A stretch of 64,000 bases of DNA from Homarus americanus (GCF_018991925.1 NW_024744357.1:3728710-3792709), one strand, 5' to 3'. Shown: positions 42,495-53,920, counted from the stretch's first letter. Program-made: numbers and translations. Notes: a model not told the origin generated them from the letters alone.

Positions 42495-45400
42495 ATGAGG
42501 AGGGAGGGAGGGGTTTAAATTGTCTCTAGGCGTGAGGAGGAGGGAGGAGGCTTTAAATTGTCTCCCAGGCGTGAGGAGGGAGGAGGGAGGCTTTAAATTG
42601 TCTCCCTAGGCGTGAGGAGGAGGAGGGAGGGGTTTAAATTGTCTCCCTAGGCATGAGGAGGAGGGAGGGCTTAAATTGTCTCCCCCTAGGCGTGAGGGAG
42701 GGAGGGAGGAGGGGCTTTAAATTGTCTCCCCAGGCATGAGGAGGGAGGAGGGGTTTTAAATTGTCTCCCAGGGTGAGGAGGAGGAGGAGGGCTTTAAATT
42801 GTCTCCCTAGGCGTGAGGAGGGGGAGGGAGGAGGGTTTAAATTGTCTCCCCTAGGCATGAGGAGAGGAGGGAGGGGTTTAAATTGTCTCCCTAGGCGTGA
42901 GGAGGAGGAGGGCTTTAAATTGTCTCCCCAGGCAGAGGAGGAGGGAGGGAGGGCTTAAATTGCCCCCTAGGCATGAGGAGGAGGGGAGGCTTTAAATTGT
43001 CTCCCTAGGCATGAAGGGGGGGAGGGAGGGGTTTAAATTGTCTCCCTAGGCGTGAGGAGGGAGGAGGGAAATTGTCTCCCTAGGCGTGAGGAGGGGAGGG
43101 CTTTAAATTGTCTCTAGGCATGAGGGGGGGAGGGAGGGCTTAAGTGTCTCCCTAGGCGTGAGGGAGGAGGGGTTTAAGTTGCCCCCCTAGGCGTGAGGAG
43201 GGAGGAGGGCTTTAAATTGTCTCTAGGCGTGAGGAGAGGAGGGGTTTTAAATTGCCCCAGGCGTGAGGAGGAGGGAGGGCTTAAATTGCTCCTAGGCGTG
43301 GAGGAGGGGAGGAGGGCTTAAATTGTCTCCTAGGCATGAGGAGGAGAGGGAGGGCTTTAAATTGTCTCTAGGCATGAGGGGGAGGAGGGGCTTAAATTGT
43401 CTCCCCTAGGCGTGAGGAGGAGGGAGGGGTTTAAATTGTCTCCCTAGGCATGAGGGGGGGAGAGGGCTTAAATTGTCTCCCTAGGCGTGAGGAGGAGAGG
43501 AGGGGCTTTAAATTGTCTCCCTAGGCATGAGGGGGAGGAGGGGCTTAAATTGTCTCCCTAGGCATGATGAGGAGAGGGAGGGCTTTAAATTGCTCCCCTA
43601 GGCGTGAGGAGGGAGAGGGAGGGGCTTAAATTGTCTCCCCAGGCGTGAGGAGGGAGGAGGGGCCAAATTGTCTCCCCCTAGGCATGAGGGGGAGGAGGGC
43701 TTTAAATTGTCTCCCTAGGCGTGAGGAGGGGAGGGCTTAAATTGTCTCCCTAGGGCATGAGGGGGAAGGAGGCTTTAAATTGTCTCCCTAGGCATGAGGA
43801 GGGAGGGAGGCTTAAACCCCCAGGCGTGAGGAGGAGGAGGGGCTTAAATTGTCTCTCCTAGGCATGAGGAGGAGGAGGGGCTTAAATTGTCTCCTAGGTG
43901 AGGGGGAGGAGGGGCTTTAAATTGTCTCCCTAGGCGTGAGGAGGGAGGGAGGGTTTAAATTGTCTCCCCAGGCATGAGGGGAGAGGGAGGGGCTTTAAAT
44001 TGTCTCTAGGCATGAGGGAGGGGGCTTTAAATTGTCTCCTAGGCGTGAGGAGGAGGGAGGGTTTTAAATTGTCTCCCAGGCATGAGGAGGGAGGGAGGGG
44101 CTTAAATTGTCTCCCCAGGCGTGAGGAGGAGGAGGGGCTTAAATTGTCTTCCTAGGGCATGAGGAGGAGGAGGGCTTAAATTGTCTCCCTAGGCATGAGG
44201 AGGGAGGAGGGGCTTAAATTGTCTCCCTAGGCGTGAGGAGGAGGAGGGGGCAAATTGTCTCCCCAGGCATGAGGAGGGAGGGAGGGGCTTTAAATTGTCT
44301 CCCTAGGCGTGAGGGGGGAGGGAGGGGCATTAAATTGTCCCCCAGGCATGAGGAGGAGGGAGGGCTTTAAATCCCCTAGGCATGAGGGGGAGGAGGGCTT
44401 TAAATGTTCCCCAGGCATGAGGAGGAGGGAGGGCAAATTGTCTTCCCTAGGCGTGAGGAGGGGAGGAGGGGCTTAAATTGTCTCCCTAGGCATGAGGAGG
44501 AGGAGGGGCTTAAATTGTCTCCCCAGGCATGAGGAGGGAGGAGGGGCTTTAAAATTGTTCCCTAGGCGTGAGGAGGAGGGAGGGGCTTAAATTGTCACCC
44601 TAGGCAGTGAGGAGGGAGGAGGGGTTAAATTGTCTCCCTAGGCATGAGGAGGGAGGGAGGGGCTTTAAATTGTCTCCTAGGCATGAGGATGGGAGGGAGG
44701 GGCTTAAATTGTCTCTAGGCATGAGGAGGGAGGAGGGGCAAAATTGTCTCCCCAGGGCATGAGGAGGGAGGGAGGGGTTTAAATTGTCCCTAGGCATGAG
44801 GAGGAGGGAGGGGTTTAAATTGTCTCCCCTAGGGCGTGAGGAGGAGGAGGGGCTTAAATTGTCTCCTAGGCATGAGGAGGAGGAGGGCTTAAATTGTCTC
44901 TAGGCGTGAGGGGGAGGAGGGCTTTAAATTGTCTCCCCAGGGCATGAGGAGGGAGGGAGGACTTAAATTGTCTCCCTGAGCGTGAGGGGGAGGGGGGCTA
45001 AATTGCCCCAGGCATGAGGGAGGGAGGGGTTAAATTGTCTCCCTAGGCGTGAGGAGGAGGAGGGGCTTAAATTGTCTCCCCAGGGCATGAGGGGAGGGAG
45101 GGGCTTTAAATTGTCTCCCTAGGGCGTGAGGGGGAGGGAGGGGTTTAAATTGTCTCCCCTAGGCGTGAGGAGGGAGGGCTTTAAATTGTCTCCCCAGGGC
45201 GTGAGGAGGGGAGGGAGGGGTTTAAATTGTCTCCCTAGGCATGAGGGGGAGGGAGGGCTTAAATTGTCTCCCAGGGCGTGAGGAGGAGGGGAGGGGTTTA
45301 AATTGTCTCCCTAGGCGTGAGGGGAGGGAGGGCAATGCTCTCAGGCAGAGGAGGGAGGAGGGGCTTAAATTGTCTCCCCAGGCATGAGGGGAGGGAGGGC

Positions 45401-48240
45401 TAAATGTCTCCCAGGCATGAGAGGAGGAGGAGGGGCTAAATTGTCTCCTAGGCATGAGGGGGAGGAGGGGCTTAAATTGTCTCCCAGGCATGAGGAGGAG
45501 GGAGGGCTTTAAAATTGTCTCCTAGGCATGAGGAGGGGAGGGAGGGGCTTTAAATTGTCTCCCTAGGCATGAGGGGAGGAGGCTAAATTGCTCCCTAGGC
45601 ATGAGGGGGAGGGAGGGCGAACTGTCTCCCAGGCGTGAGGAGGAGGAGGGGCTTAAATTGTCTCCCCAGGGCATGAGGAGGGAGGGAGGGGCTTAAATTG
45701 CTCCCTAGGCGTGAGGGGAGGAGGGGCTTTAAATTGTCTCCCGAGGCGTGAGGAGGAGGGAGGGGCTTTAAATTGTCTCCCCAGGCATGAGGAGGGAGGA
45801 GGGTTTAAATTGTTCCCTAGGCGTGAGGGGAGGGAGGTCAAATTGTCTCCCAGGCGTGAGGGGGGAGGAGGCAAATTGCTCCCCTAGGCATGAGGGGGGA
45901 GGAGGGGTTAAATTGTCTCCCTAGGCGTGAGGAGGAGGGAGGGGCTTTAAATTGTTCCCTAGGCGTGAGGGGGAGGGAGGGGCTTTAAATTGTCTCCCTA
46001 GGCGTGAGGGGGGGGAGGGAGGGGAATGTCTCCCAGGCAGAGGGGAGGAGGGCTTAAATTGTCTCCCAGGCGTGAGGAGGGGAGGGGCAATTGTCTCCCT
46101 AGGCATGAGGGAGAGAGGGCTTAAATTGTCTCCCAGGCGTGAGGAGGGAGGGAGGGTTTAAATTGTCTCCCCAGGCATGAGGGAGGGAGGAGGGGCTTTT
46201 AAATTGTTCCCCAGGGTGGAGGGGAGGAGGGGCTTTGAATTGTCTCCCAGGCGTGGGGGAGGAGGGGCTTAAATTGTCTCCCTAGGCGTGAGGAGGAGGG
46301 AGGCTTAAAATTGTCTCCCCAGGGCATGAGGGGGAGGAGGGGCTTTAAATTGTCTCCCTAGGCATGAGGAGGGAGGGGAGGGCTTTAAATTGTCTCCCCA
46401 GGGGCAGTGAGGAGGGAGGGAGGGGCTTAAAATTGTCTCCCGGCATGAGGAGGGAGGGAGGGGCTTTAAATTGTCTCCCTAGGCGTGAGGAGGAGGAGGG
46501 GCTTTTAAATTGTCTCCCTAGGCGTGAGGAGGAGGGAGGGTTTAAATTGTCTCCTAGGCATGAGGAGGGGAGGGAGGGAATTGTCTCCCTAGGCATGAGG
46601 AGGAGGAGGGCTTAAATTGTCCCTAGGCGTGAGGAGGGAGGGAGGGCTTAAATTGTCTCCCTAGGCATGAGGAGGGAGGAGGGTTTTAAATTGTCTCCCA
46701 AGGCATGAGGAGGGAGGGAGGGGCTTTAAATGTCTCCCTAGGCATGAGGAGGAGGAGGGGCTTAAATTGCCCCCAGGCGTGAGGGGGAGGAGGGGCTAAA
46801 TTGTCTCCCTAGGCATGAGGAGGGAGGGAGGGGCTTTAAATTGTCTCCCTAGGCATGAGGAGGAGGAGGGTTAAATTGTCTCCCTAGGCATGAGGAGGAG
46901 GAGGGGCTTTAAATTGTCTCCCCAGGCATGAGGAGGGAGGGAGGGGCTTTAAATTGTTCCCTAGGCATGAGGAGGGAGGAGGGGCTTTAAATTGTCTCCC
47001 TAGGCATGAGGAGGGAGGGAGGGCTTAAATTGTCTCCCTAGGCATGAGGAGGAGGGAGGGGCTTTAAATTGTCTCCCTAGGGCGTGGGAGGAGGGAGGGA
47101 GGGGCTAAATTGTCTCCCTAGGCATGAGGAGGGGAGGGAGGGCTTTAAATTGTCTCCCTAGGCGTGAGGAGGGAGGAGGGGCTTTAAATTGTCTCCCTAG
47201 GCGTGAGGAGGAGGAGGGGCTAAATTGTCTCCCCTAGGCGTGAGGGGGGAGGGAGGGGCTTTAAATTGTCTCCCTAGGCGTGAGGAGGGAGGAGGGCTTT
47301 AAATTGTCTCCCTAGGCATGAGGAGGGAGGAGGGGCTTTAAATTGTCTCCCCTAGGCATGAGGAGGAGGGAGGGGCTTTAAATTGTCTCCCCAGGCATGA
47401 GGAGGAGGAGGGGCTTTAAATTGTCTCCCTAGGCGAGGAGGGAGGGAGGGGCTTTAAATTGTCTCCCTAGGCGTGAGGAGGGGAGGGAGGGGCTTAAATT
47501 GTCTCCCTAGGCGTGAGGAGGGAGGGAGGGGCTTTAAATTGTCTCCCTAGGGCGTGAGGAGGGAGGAGGGCTTTCTAAATTGTCTCCCTAGGCATGAGGA
47601 GGAGGGAGGGCTTTAAATTGCTCCCCTAGGCAGGAGGGAGGGAGGCCAAATTGTCTCCCTAGGCATGAGGGGAGGAGGGGCTTAAATTGTCTCCCCTAGG
47701 CGTGAGGAGGAGGAGGGGCTTTAAATTGTCTCCCTAGGCGTGAGGAGGAGGGAGGGGCTTTTAAATTGTCTCCCCAGGGCATGAGGGAGGGGGGGCTTAA
47801 ATTGTCTCCCTAGGCGTGAGGAGGGAGGAGGGGCTTTAATTGTCTCCTAGGCAGAGGGGGGGAGGGAGGGGCTTTAAATTGTCTCCCTAGGCGTGAGGGG
47901 GGAGGGAGGGGCTTAAATTGTCTCCCCTAGGCGTGAGGGGGGAGGGAGGGGCTTTAAATTGTCTCCTAGGGCGTGAGGGGGAGGAGGGCTTAAATTGTCT
48001 CCCCAGGCGCGTGAGGGGGGGAGGAGGGACTTAAATTGTCTCCCCAGGCGTGAGGAGGGAGGGGGCTCAAATTGTCTCCCCAGGGCGCGTGAGGGGGAGG
48101 AGGGGTTTTAAATTGTCTCCGAGGCGTGAGGGGGGAGGAGGGGTAAATTGTCTCCTTGCCGGTGAGGGAGGGAGGGGCTCTAAATTGTCTCCCTAGGCGC
48201 GTGAGGGGGGAGGGAGGGGCTTTAAATTGTCTCCCTTGCC
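42495..48240. repeat. 5.7-kb satellite, unit about 38 bp, roughly 150 copies
   Basis: Unit: gaggagggaggggctttaaa then ttgtctccctaggcatg. Each unit holds two 6-bp palindromes, TTTAAA and CCTAGG, a G-rich block (GGAGGGAGGGG) and a complementary TCTCCC block. Copies differ mainly by indels in G and C runs and by an A/G alternation in GGCATG/GGCGTG. Towards the right edge (from about 48000) the unit drifts to caggcgcgtgag and ends at ttgccgtgataag. Small frames on both strands are artefacts. Confidence 0.97.
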
Positions 48241-48370
48241 GTGATAAGTGTGTGAGGGAGGGAAGGAAAGGGCTGTTGAAGGGAAGAGAGAAGGAAGGGA
48301 GGAGGGAGGGAAAGCCTTCATATCACCTCCCTAGAGAAACAGGTGAGGGGAGTCAGACCTGTAGAGCCTC
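48241..48370. other. Purine-rich edge, then unique sequence
   Basis: Short GGAA-rich piece followed by unrelated sequence. Confidence 0.5.
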
Positions 48371-48394
48371 ACCTTGGATAACATGACTCAACGA

Positions 48395-48628
48395 GGTGAC
48401 CTGACTCTACCTCACACCTCTGTAAAGTGCTCTACACCTGACTGTACCTCACACCCCTGTAAAGTTCTCTACACCTGACTCTACCTTACACCTCTGTAAA
48501 GTTCTCTACACCTGACTGCCTTACACCTCTGTAAAGTTGTTTACACCTGACTGCCTTACGCCTCTGTAAAGTTATTTACACCTGACTTTACCTTATACCC
48601 ATGTAAAGTGCTCTACACCTGACTCTAC
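48395..48628. repeat. 37-bp minisatellite, about 6 copies
   Basis: Unit: ctacctcacacctctgtaaa then gtgctctacacctgact. Some copies lack a few bases. Confidence 0.92.
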
Positions 48629-48634
48629 TATGGG

Positions 48635-48860
48635 CATCTTTCTTTACGCCATTTGCCTCTGTCTACCCAGCAGTAATTGGGAACCTGGATGTTAATCGAT
48701 TTGCGGATCGTGTTCCGGGGTAATGGTTAGCCAGTGCAGTTGGTGAGTTGTCCGGTCTTCTTCGACTATTCCTTGACACTGGGTCATGCAGCTCGTTAAC
48801 TCAGGGTGTGGTTGTTGTGTTGGTGACAGCTTCTACACCTTAAACAAATTCCCGCCTAGG
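48635..48860 (+). mobile_element. Putative SINE, second copy
   Basis: tgtctacccagcagtaattg then ggaacctgga resembles cacccagctaatagtggg then tacctaac in the copy at 3648-3790. The upstream part does not show a clear A/B box pair, so a 5'-truncated copy is likely. Confidence 0.35.
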
Positions 48861-49025
48861 TGGCCCTTGAGTCGGCCATCCTCAATCTCGAGGGTATGTA
48901 TGTCGTCCTTAAGAACTATATTTACTTCCTTATATGTTATTAATATCCGTATATCGTAAGTTTGTCCGCATTAATCATTTACTATATTTAACCTTAAGAA
49001 TATCTGACGCCTGACTATACTTAAA
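48861..49025. other. Unique sequence
   Basis: No gene recognised. Confidence 0.5.
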
Positions 49026-49262
49026 GAGGAAGTGTGGAGGCGTGTGGGGGAGGGCGTGTGGAGGGCGTGTGGAGGCGTGGGGAGGGGGAGGGGAGGGCGG
49101 GGGAGGCGTGTGCGGAGGCGTGTGGGGGGAGGGCGTGTGTGGAGGCGTGTGGGAGGAGGGCGTGTGGAGGGAGGGCGTGTGGGAAGGAGTGTGGAGGGAG
49201 GTAAGGGTGGAGGAGGGAATGAGGAAGGGTAAAGGAGGAGGGAGGGGGGGAGGAAGGAGATA
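49026..49262. repeat. GC-rich minisatellite ggaggcgtgtgggggag
   Basis: Irregular tandem copies to about 49195, then GGA-rich sequence. Confidence 0.88.
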
Positions 49263-49312
49263 AGGTAGGAATGAGGGAATGAAGGATGATGCAGGAAGAG
49301 GGTGAAGAGAGG

Positions 49313-49313
<1 letters not shown>

Positions 49314-49356
<43 letters not shown>
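49314..49356. repeat. (AC)n microsatellite
   Basis: Clean run. Confidence 0.96.
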
Positions 49357-49357
<1 letters not shown>

Positions 49358-49411
49358 AGTTTATTTATCCAGAAAGTTACAGATACAAAAAAATGCTCTT
49401 CTGTATACTAT

Positions 49412-49412
<1 letters not shown>

Positions 49413-49465
<53 letters not shown>
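49413..49465. repeat. (GT)n microsatellite
   Basis: Clean run 57 bp from the AC run; the two are complementary. Confidence 0.96.
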
Positions 49466-49466
<1 letters not shown>

Positions 49467-49848
49467 CTATAAACACACCAACGAACAAAGAACCATTCAT
49501 ATTGAACACATTCCTAAGTTCATTAATGAAATATAAAACAAATACAAAACCCTAAAAAAACTTAAAACGACAAAAACAGAATATACGTCACAAAGCAATA
49601 AATAAACAAATAAAAAATCCACACCTGTTGTCTCATGTACCAGACAACAGGGTACCAGCTCAGCTAACGAAAGGTATAACGAGGTGGGTCAGGTCAAAGG
49701 TCAACTACATCATGTTGTTTTTCTCTCATTGTCTTCAACATTCACGGTGGTGTTAATTGTATCTCGGTCATGTGTAATGATTCTTGAGCCAGTTGTTGTC
49801 ATAGTTGGCGGTGGTGGTGGGAGATAGTGTTGTTGTATGTTCTTATAC
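49466..49848. other. Unique sequence, no gene recognised
   Basis: AT-rich with GGT spots. Confidence 0.5.
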
Positions 49849-49849
49849 C

Positions 49850-49868
49850 ATACTACTACTACTACTAC

Positions 49869-49904
<36 letters not shown>

Positions 49905-50826
49905 CGTGGCCTCCAGCCTCCCCCAATAGCCACACCTTCGCCACCATTTATTTACCTTAATATTAAATATCCTAATACATAAGCAACTATCCTATCTGTG
50001 TTAAATTAGTTGAGCCGCAGATCGATGCGGCATTCGGTGACTGTAGCCTCATAGTCGATATCTGCAGCAGTTGACGGAGTAGGGGCAGAAGCTCTCGTTC
50101 CCCTGAGGCAGAGCAAAGCCGACCGAAGGAGAGAGAAGGACAGTCGACATCTCATCCAGGCTGTGACATAACTTCTGGGCTGCTGCTTCTGTTCGGAGAT
50201 CAGCTCCGCGAGTCTGGCGTAGAAACATCTTGCGCTTGGGCCCATCCCACCAGAGGTTGTGAACACTAGCGGAGTGAAGCTGCCTTGATCGACATTTTGA
50301 ATTCTCTCCCCATATGCCCTTCTCTTGTCGTTCTCGTTCCTCCTATGTGCAGCATCGAGAGCTAGGTTACGGTGACAAACGGCCATGGGATCAAAAATCC
50401 TGATGTCGAAGAAGGCTCGCTGTCCCCGCGTCCAGAATCCTCGAGCACTGACGTCCACACGGGCTTCGTTAGATGTGTTTGAAGTCCTGTGTTGGAGGAT
50501 CTCGCCATCCAGTGGAAGGAGGGTCGGTTCTACCATGACGTCCCGGCAGGTTTCCTTCAACATATTTGCTGTGAGATCCCTTACCTCGTCATGCCTCATG
50601 CATATGAAGCCCCCCTTCTTGCAAACCATGGCGTGATCGCCATCATAGGAATAGCCACACACGCATTGGGAGGGCAAACCATCTACTGGCCAACCGTACC
50701 TTAGAGCAATGGCATCTGTAAATTCTTGTTTGTTAAGGCTGAAACCATTTGCCCTTATCGGTAACGTAGTTAACCAGTTCGAGGCGCCCACCTCCTGCGC
50801 TATAGCTACTTTTTTTGTCAGATTTC
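49850..50826 (-). mobile_element. LINE 3' end, copy 1: zinc-binding and restriction-like-endonuclease-like domain, intact frame
   Basis: On the minus strand a frame open from beyond the ATG at 50791 ends at 50006 (261 codons from that ATG). It starts MGASNWLTTLPIRANGFSLN. A Cys/His cluster follows (CVCGYSYDGDHAMVC, residues 43-57). Then come RHDEVRDL (66-73), VMVEPTLLPLDGE (85-97), ARVDVSARGFW (109-119) and FFDIRIFDP (126-134). The order CxC..H..C, RH, VEP, RxD, D resembles the C-terminal zinc knuckle and PD-(D/E)XK nuclease of R2/R4-type LINEs; this is inference. The tail FSLLRSALLCLRGTRAS is conserved in copy 2. The 3' end is a 28-base poly-A followed by (GTA)n on the minus strand. The upstream reverse transcriptase is missing; the frame stops at a TAC microsatellite (50826). 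Confidence 0.72.
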
Positions 50827-51545
50827 TACTACTACTACTACTTTTTTTTTAAACGTGGCCTCCAGCTCATAACAATTTCACCATTTTATTACCTTAATAT
50901 TAAATATCCTAATACATAAGAAGCTATCCTATCCGTGTTAAATTAGTTGAGCCGCAGATCTATGCGGCATTCAGTGACTGTAGCCTCATAGTCAATATCT
51001 GCAGTTGTGGATAGGGGCAGAAGCTCGTTCCCTGAGGCAGAGCAAAGCCGACCGAAGGAGAGAGAAGGACAGTCGACATCTCATCCAGGCTGTAACATAA
51101 CTTCTGGGCTGTTGCTTGTTCGGAGATCAACTCCGCGAGTCTGGCGTAGAAACATCTTGCACTTGGGCCCATCCCACCAGAGGTTGTGAACACAGAGGAT
51201 AGCTGCCTGATCAACGTTTTTGAATTCTCTCCCATATGCCCTTCTCTTGTCGGTCTCGTTCCTCCTATGTGCAGCATCGAGAGCTAGTTACGGTGACATG
51301 CGGCCATGGGATCAAAAACCTGATCGTCATGTCCCAGCGTCCAGAACTAAGCACTGACGTCCAAAGGCTTCGTTAGATGTGTTTGAAGTCCTGTGTTGGA
51401 NNNNNNNNNNNNNNNNNNNNNNNNNNNNNNNNNNNNNNNNNNNNNNNNNNNNNNNNNNNNNNNNNNNNNNNNNNNNNNNNNNNNNNNNNNNNNNNNNNNN
51501 AAGATCTCACCATCCAGTGGAAGGAGGGTCGGTTCTACCATGACT
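50827..51545 (-). mobile_element. LINE 3' end, copy 2, with assembly gap
   Basis: Direct repeat of copy 1 at about 90 percent identity by eye. It starts at the same poly-A/(GTA)n end and stops upstream at ctaccatgac, within the region that encodes VMVEPTLLPL. Small deletions break the frame, for example near 51195 and 51325. A 100-N gap lies inside it. It is flanked by TAC runs on both sides (50827-50841 and 51541-51568). Confidence 0.72.
51401..51500. other. Assembly gap of exactly 100 N
   Basis: The flanks (ctgtgttgga and aagatctcaccatccagtgg) are contiguous in copy 1 (ttggaggatctcgccatcc, near 50490-50512). The gap may therefore be a placeholder or may hide additional duplicated sequence. 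Confidence 0.98.
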
Positions 51546-51580
51546 ACTACTACTACTACTACTACTATAACTACTATTAC
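51541..51580. repeat. (TAC)n microsatellite
   Basis: About nine TAC units at the 5' end of LINE copy 2, degrading to taactactattac. Confidence 0.93.
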
Positions 51581-51839
51581 AACTCCATGATAACTAGTTT
51601 AGAAATAATTTTGAAGTTATTTTTAATGACTTAGGAGAGAGAGATAGATTCTTTTTTGCTGCATGACGATGTATGCCTGACAAGGAAACCAATACGGTGC
51701 ATGACAGTCACATAACAATACGTGACTGAGGCGTGACTGGTGGAGCTCATTCAACCACAGGTAACCCCCCCCTCCCCCCACCCACCCCGTTACTGTGTCA
51801 CTTGCGGGGGGGGGGGAGAGAAGGGCCGTCTCATTATGA

Positions 51840-52150
51840 AGGAGACATTTCTCTTACTATCTCTTAATATTGCTTCAGGTGCTTCACATGTCAGGAATTA
51901 TGAAGCACCACCGTTCACTACATCTTAGGTTATTGGTGCTTCAGTTGCCAGGGTTAGTTAAGTATTATTTATTAGATTTTAGTATTATCATGGTGCTTCA
52001 TCTACCAAGGGTTTAATAAGCATTCTCCACTAAGTGCTTCAACTACCAAGATGGTCTAGTATTTTAATGGTACTCCAATTACCAGGATGTAATGAAGCAC
52101 CAATCACTAGGCCTTAGTGCTTCAACTACCATTATTATAAATAGTTCCAT
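51840..52150. repeat. Degenerate repeat with GGTGCTTCA / TGAAGCACC in both orientations
   Basis: ggtgcttca-like phrases at about 51878, 51937, 51992, 52036 and 52109 (each followed by an accagg- or ccagg-like phrase) and inverted tgaagcacc at 51900 and 52095. Unit about 55-70 bp, strongly diverged. Confidence 0.6.
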
Positions 52151-53140
52151 TCACCAAACTATACTTTCCACAACACATAAATTATATTATAAATGGTTAG
52201 TCCAGGTGTGGTGGTAGTTTGAGTGCCTGGGTATCAACAGGTACATGAGGCAGGATTAAGTTGGTCATAATGAACCCAGTCTCACCTCACCAGAGTTACT
52301 GCAAAAGAACCACCAACAAAAATAAACTTCATATATTTCAACATGTACACTCCTGAAGGTTTGAAATATCCTCATCAAATTTATCCCACATCTCTTTAGA
52401 ATGAAGGTCGAGATACCAGTCAAATTTGGTGAAGTTTGGGTTAAAATTCTCCCTCTGGTGATCTGTCTAAATTGGGCGGTTTTATTGGAATGGGTGAAGA
52501 TGATTTGGTAGTTTCAACATTCTTGGTATTTGTATTATATTTCTGTGTACGTCATATTTTTGGGGGATTATGGTATGTGTGTTAAACAAAAACACTCTTG
52601 GCCGTCTCACTCTACCCTCCTCCTTCCCCCTTAAGAAGTAATAATATCCTTTTAAGTCTATAATTGGCCTTTGATAGCTGTGACAACATCATCTCCTCCA
52701 TACTTGACTTACTCACTCACTCACTCACTTGTTCACTGACGGAAACAAGTTTATCTTCGCGTAGGTCATAGTGTAGTTATGAATACTTTCTTCTATTCTG
52801 TGACGAAAATTTACACACACACACACACACACACAAAGTGAAAATCACAATCACTCTAACACGAAAAGACAGACATACACACATAAAAGAATCTACCTCT
52901 AGACCAAGTTATTTTTTGGGGTCGTATTAAACCGAAAAAGGACTTTGTGAAAATACACATCAGGTCGTACAATAATATATCCTTTAAGTCATACTGAACA
53001 TAAGTAATTTTTTCTAAGGATTACCAAAAAATACAGTATTAATTTGCCTTGAAAATTTCCATAAAGCGATTGATATTTTGAAGCGTATCTTATTTTTTTT
53101 GTATTATCCCGTTTTCTTTGAGTTCGTTTTTTTTTTTTTT
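52151..53140. other. AT-rich unique sequence
   Basis: No gene recognised. A (CACT)n run lies at 52709-52728 and an AC run at 52813-52834. Confidence 0.55.
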
Positions 53141-53173
53141 TTTTAGAAATTCAAAGTGGAATGGATACCATAG

Positions 53174-53572
53174 GTGGATAAATATTCAATAAAACCAGAA
53201 CAGTACGACAAGCTCCTCTTACCACAGGGATCATACGCAGTTACGCCTCTTGAATACCTCAGTACCCTTATGGTCATGGGAGGGCGGAGGGAATGTTGTT
53301 CGAACCAGCTGTCAGGTCGCGCGAGGCTCGTCACTTTTAACAGGAATACCTCTTGTGGTTATTTGGGACAGTTCAGGATAGTAGGGTTATTAAATACAGG
53401 TGTTTATGGCCTAGTTCTAGCAAGGAATAAAAGTTATCTCAAATTTAATAGCCAACTAGAGATATATACTAGTGTGATGAGGCTAGCTAGATGGTGTTTA
53501 CGAGTGAAGGAAGGTTGGGTAGATTTGTTGTATTTCGTCAGGCTTCTGCTCCGGGCATCAAAATTCCTGTAA
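53174..53572 (+). other. Longest non-repetitive, non-transposon open frame; not recognised
   Basis: 132 codons starting at MDKYSIKPEQYDKLLLPQGS and ending at a stop at 53572. The composition is ordinary rather than repeat-like. There is no recognisable domain, signal peptide or splice context, and the opposite strand is also open over the first half (53143-53334). It may be chance or a decayed element. Confidence 0.2.
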
Positions 53573-53734
53573 TTATGATTATGTGTGTCTGTGTTATGGC
53601 TTCATTGTGGGTGTGGTATTATCTGGTGAGCGTGTCTGTATGTGGGTCATCCTCACCCTGTTTCATAAAGGGATGTTGTAAGTCATCATCATATTACTAA
53701 AATGACCCCCCCCCCCCGAATAATACCCACCACA

Positions 53735-53920
53735 GCTTATATCACCTGAAGTTTAACCACCCTAACGCTAACCTAACCTAAAATAATACTAACCTAACCT
53801 AACACTAACCTAACTAATACTGATTTTAAGAACAGATGGATTACATTTGGAGAAATAGATGAAGCCGTTTACGATTTTTTTTATAACCTGAAGAATCTCA
53901 ACCCCAGTTTATTTATTTAT
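53735..53920. mobile_element. Telomere-core foldback element, diverged
   Basis: The left arm cagcttatatcacctgaagt then ttaaccaccctaacgctaac leads into CTAACC units with AATACT insertions (53770-53820). A further arm unit, aacctgaagaatctcaaccc then cagtttattta, follows in the same orientation, so the right arm is rearranged. Confidence 0.55.
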
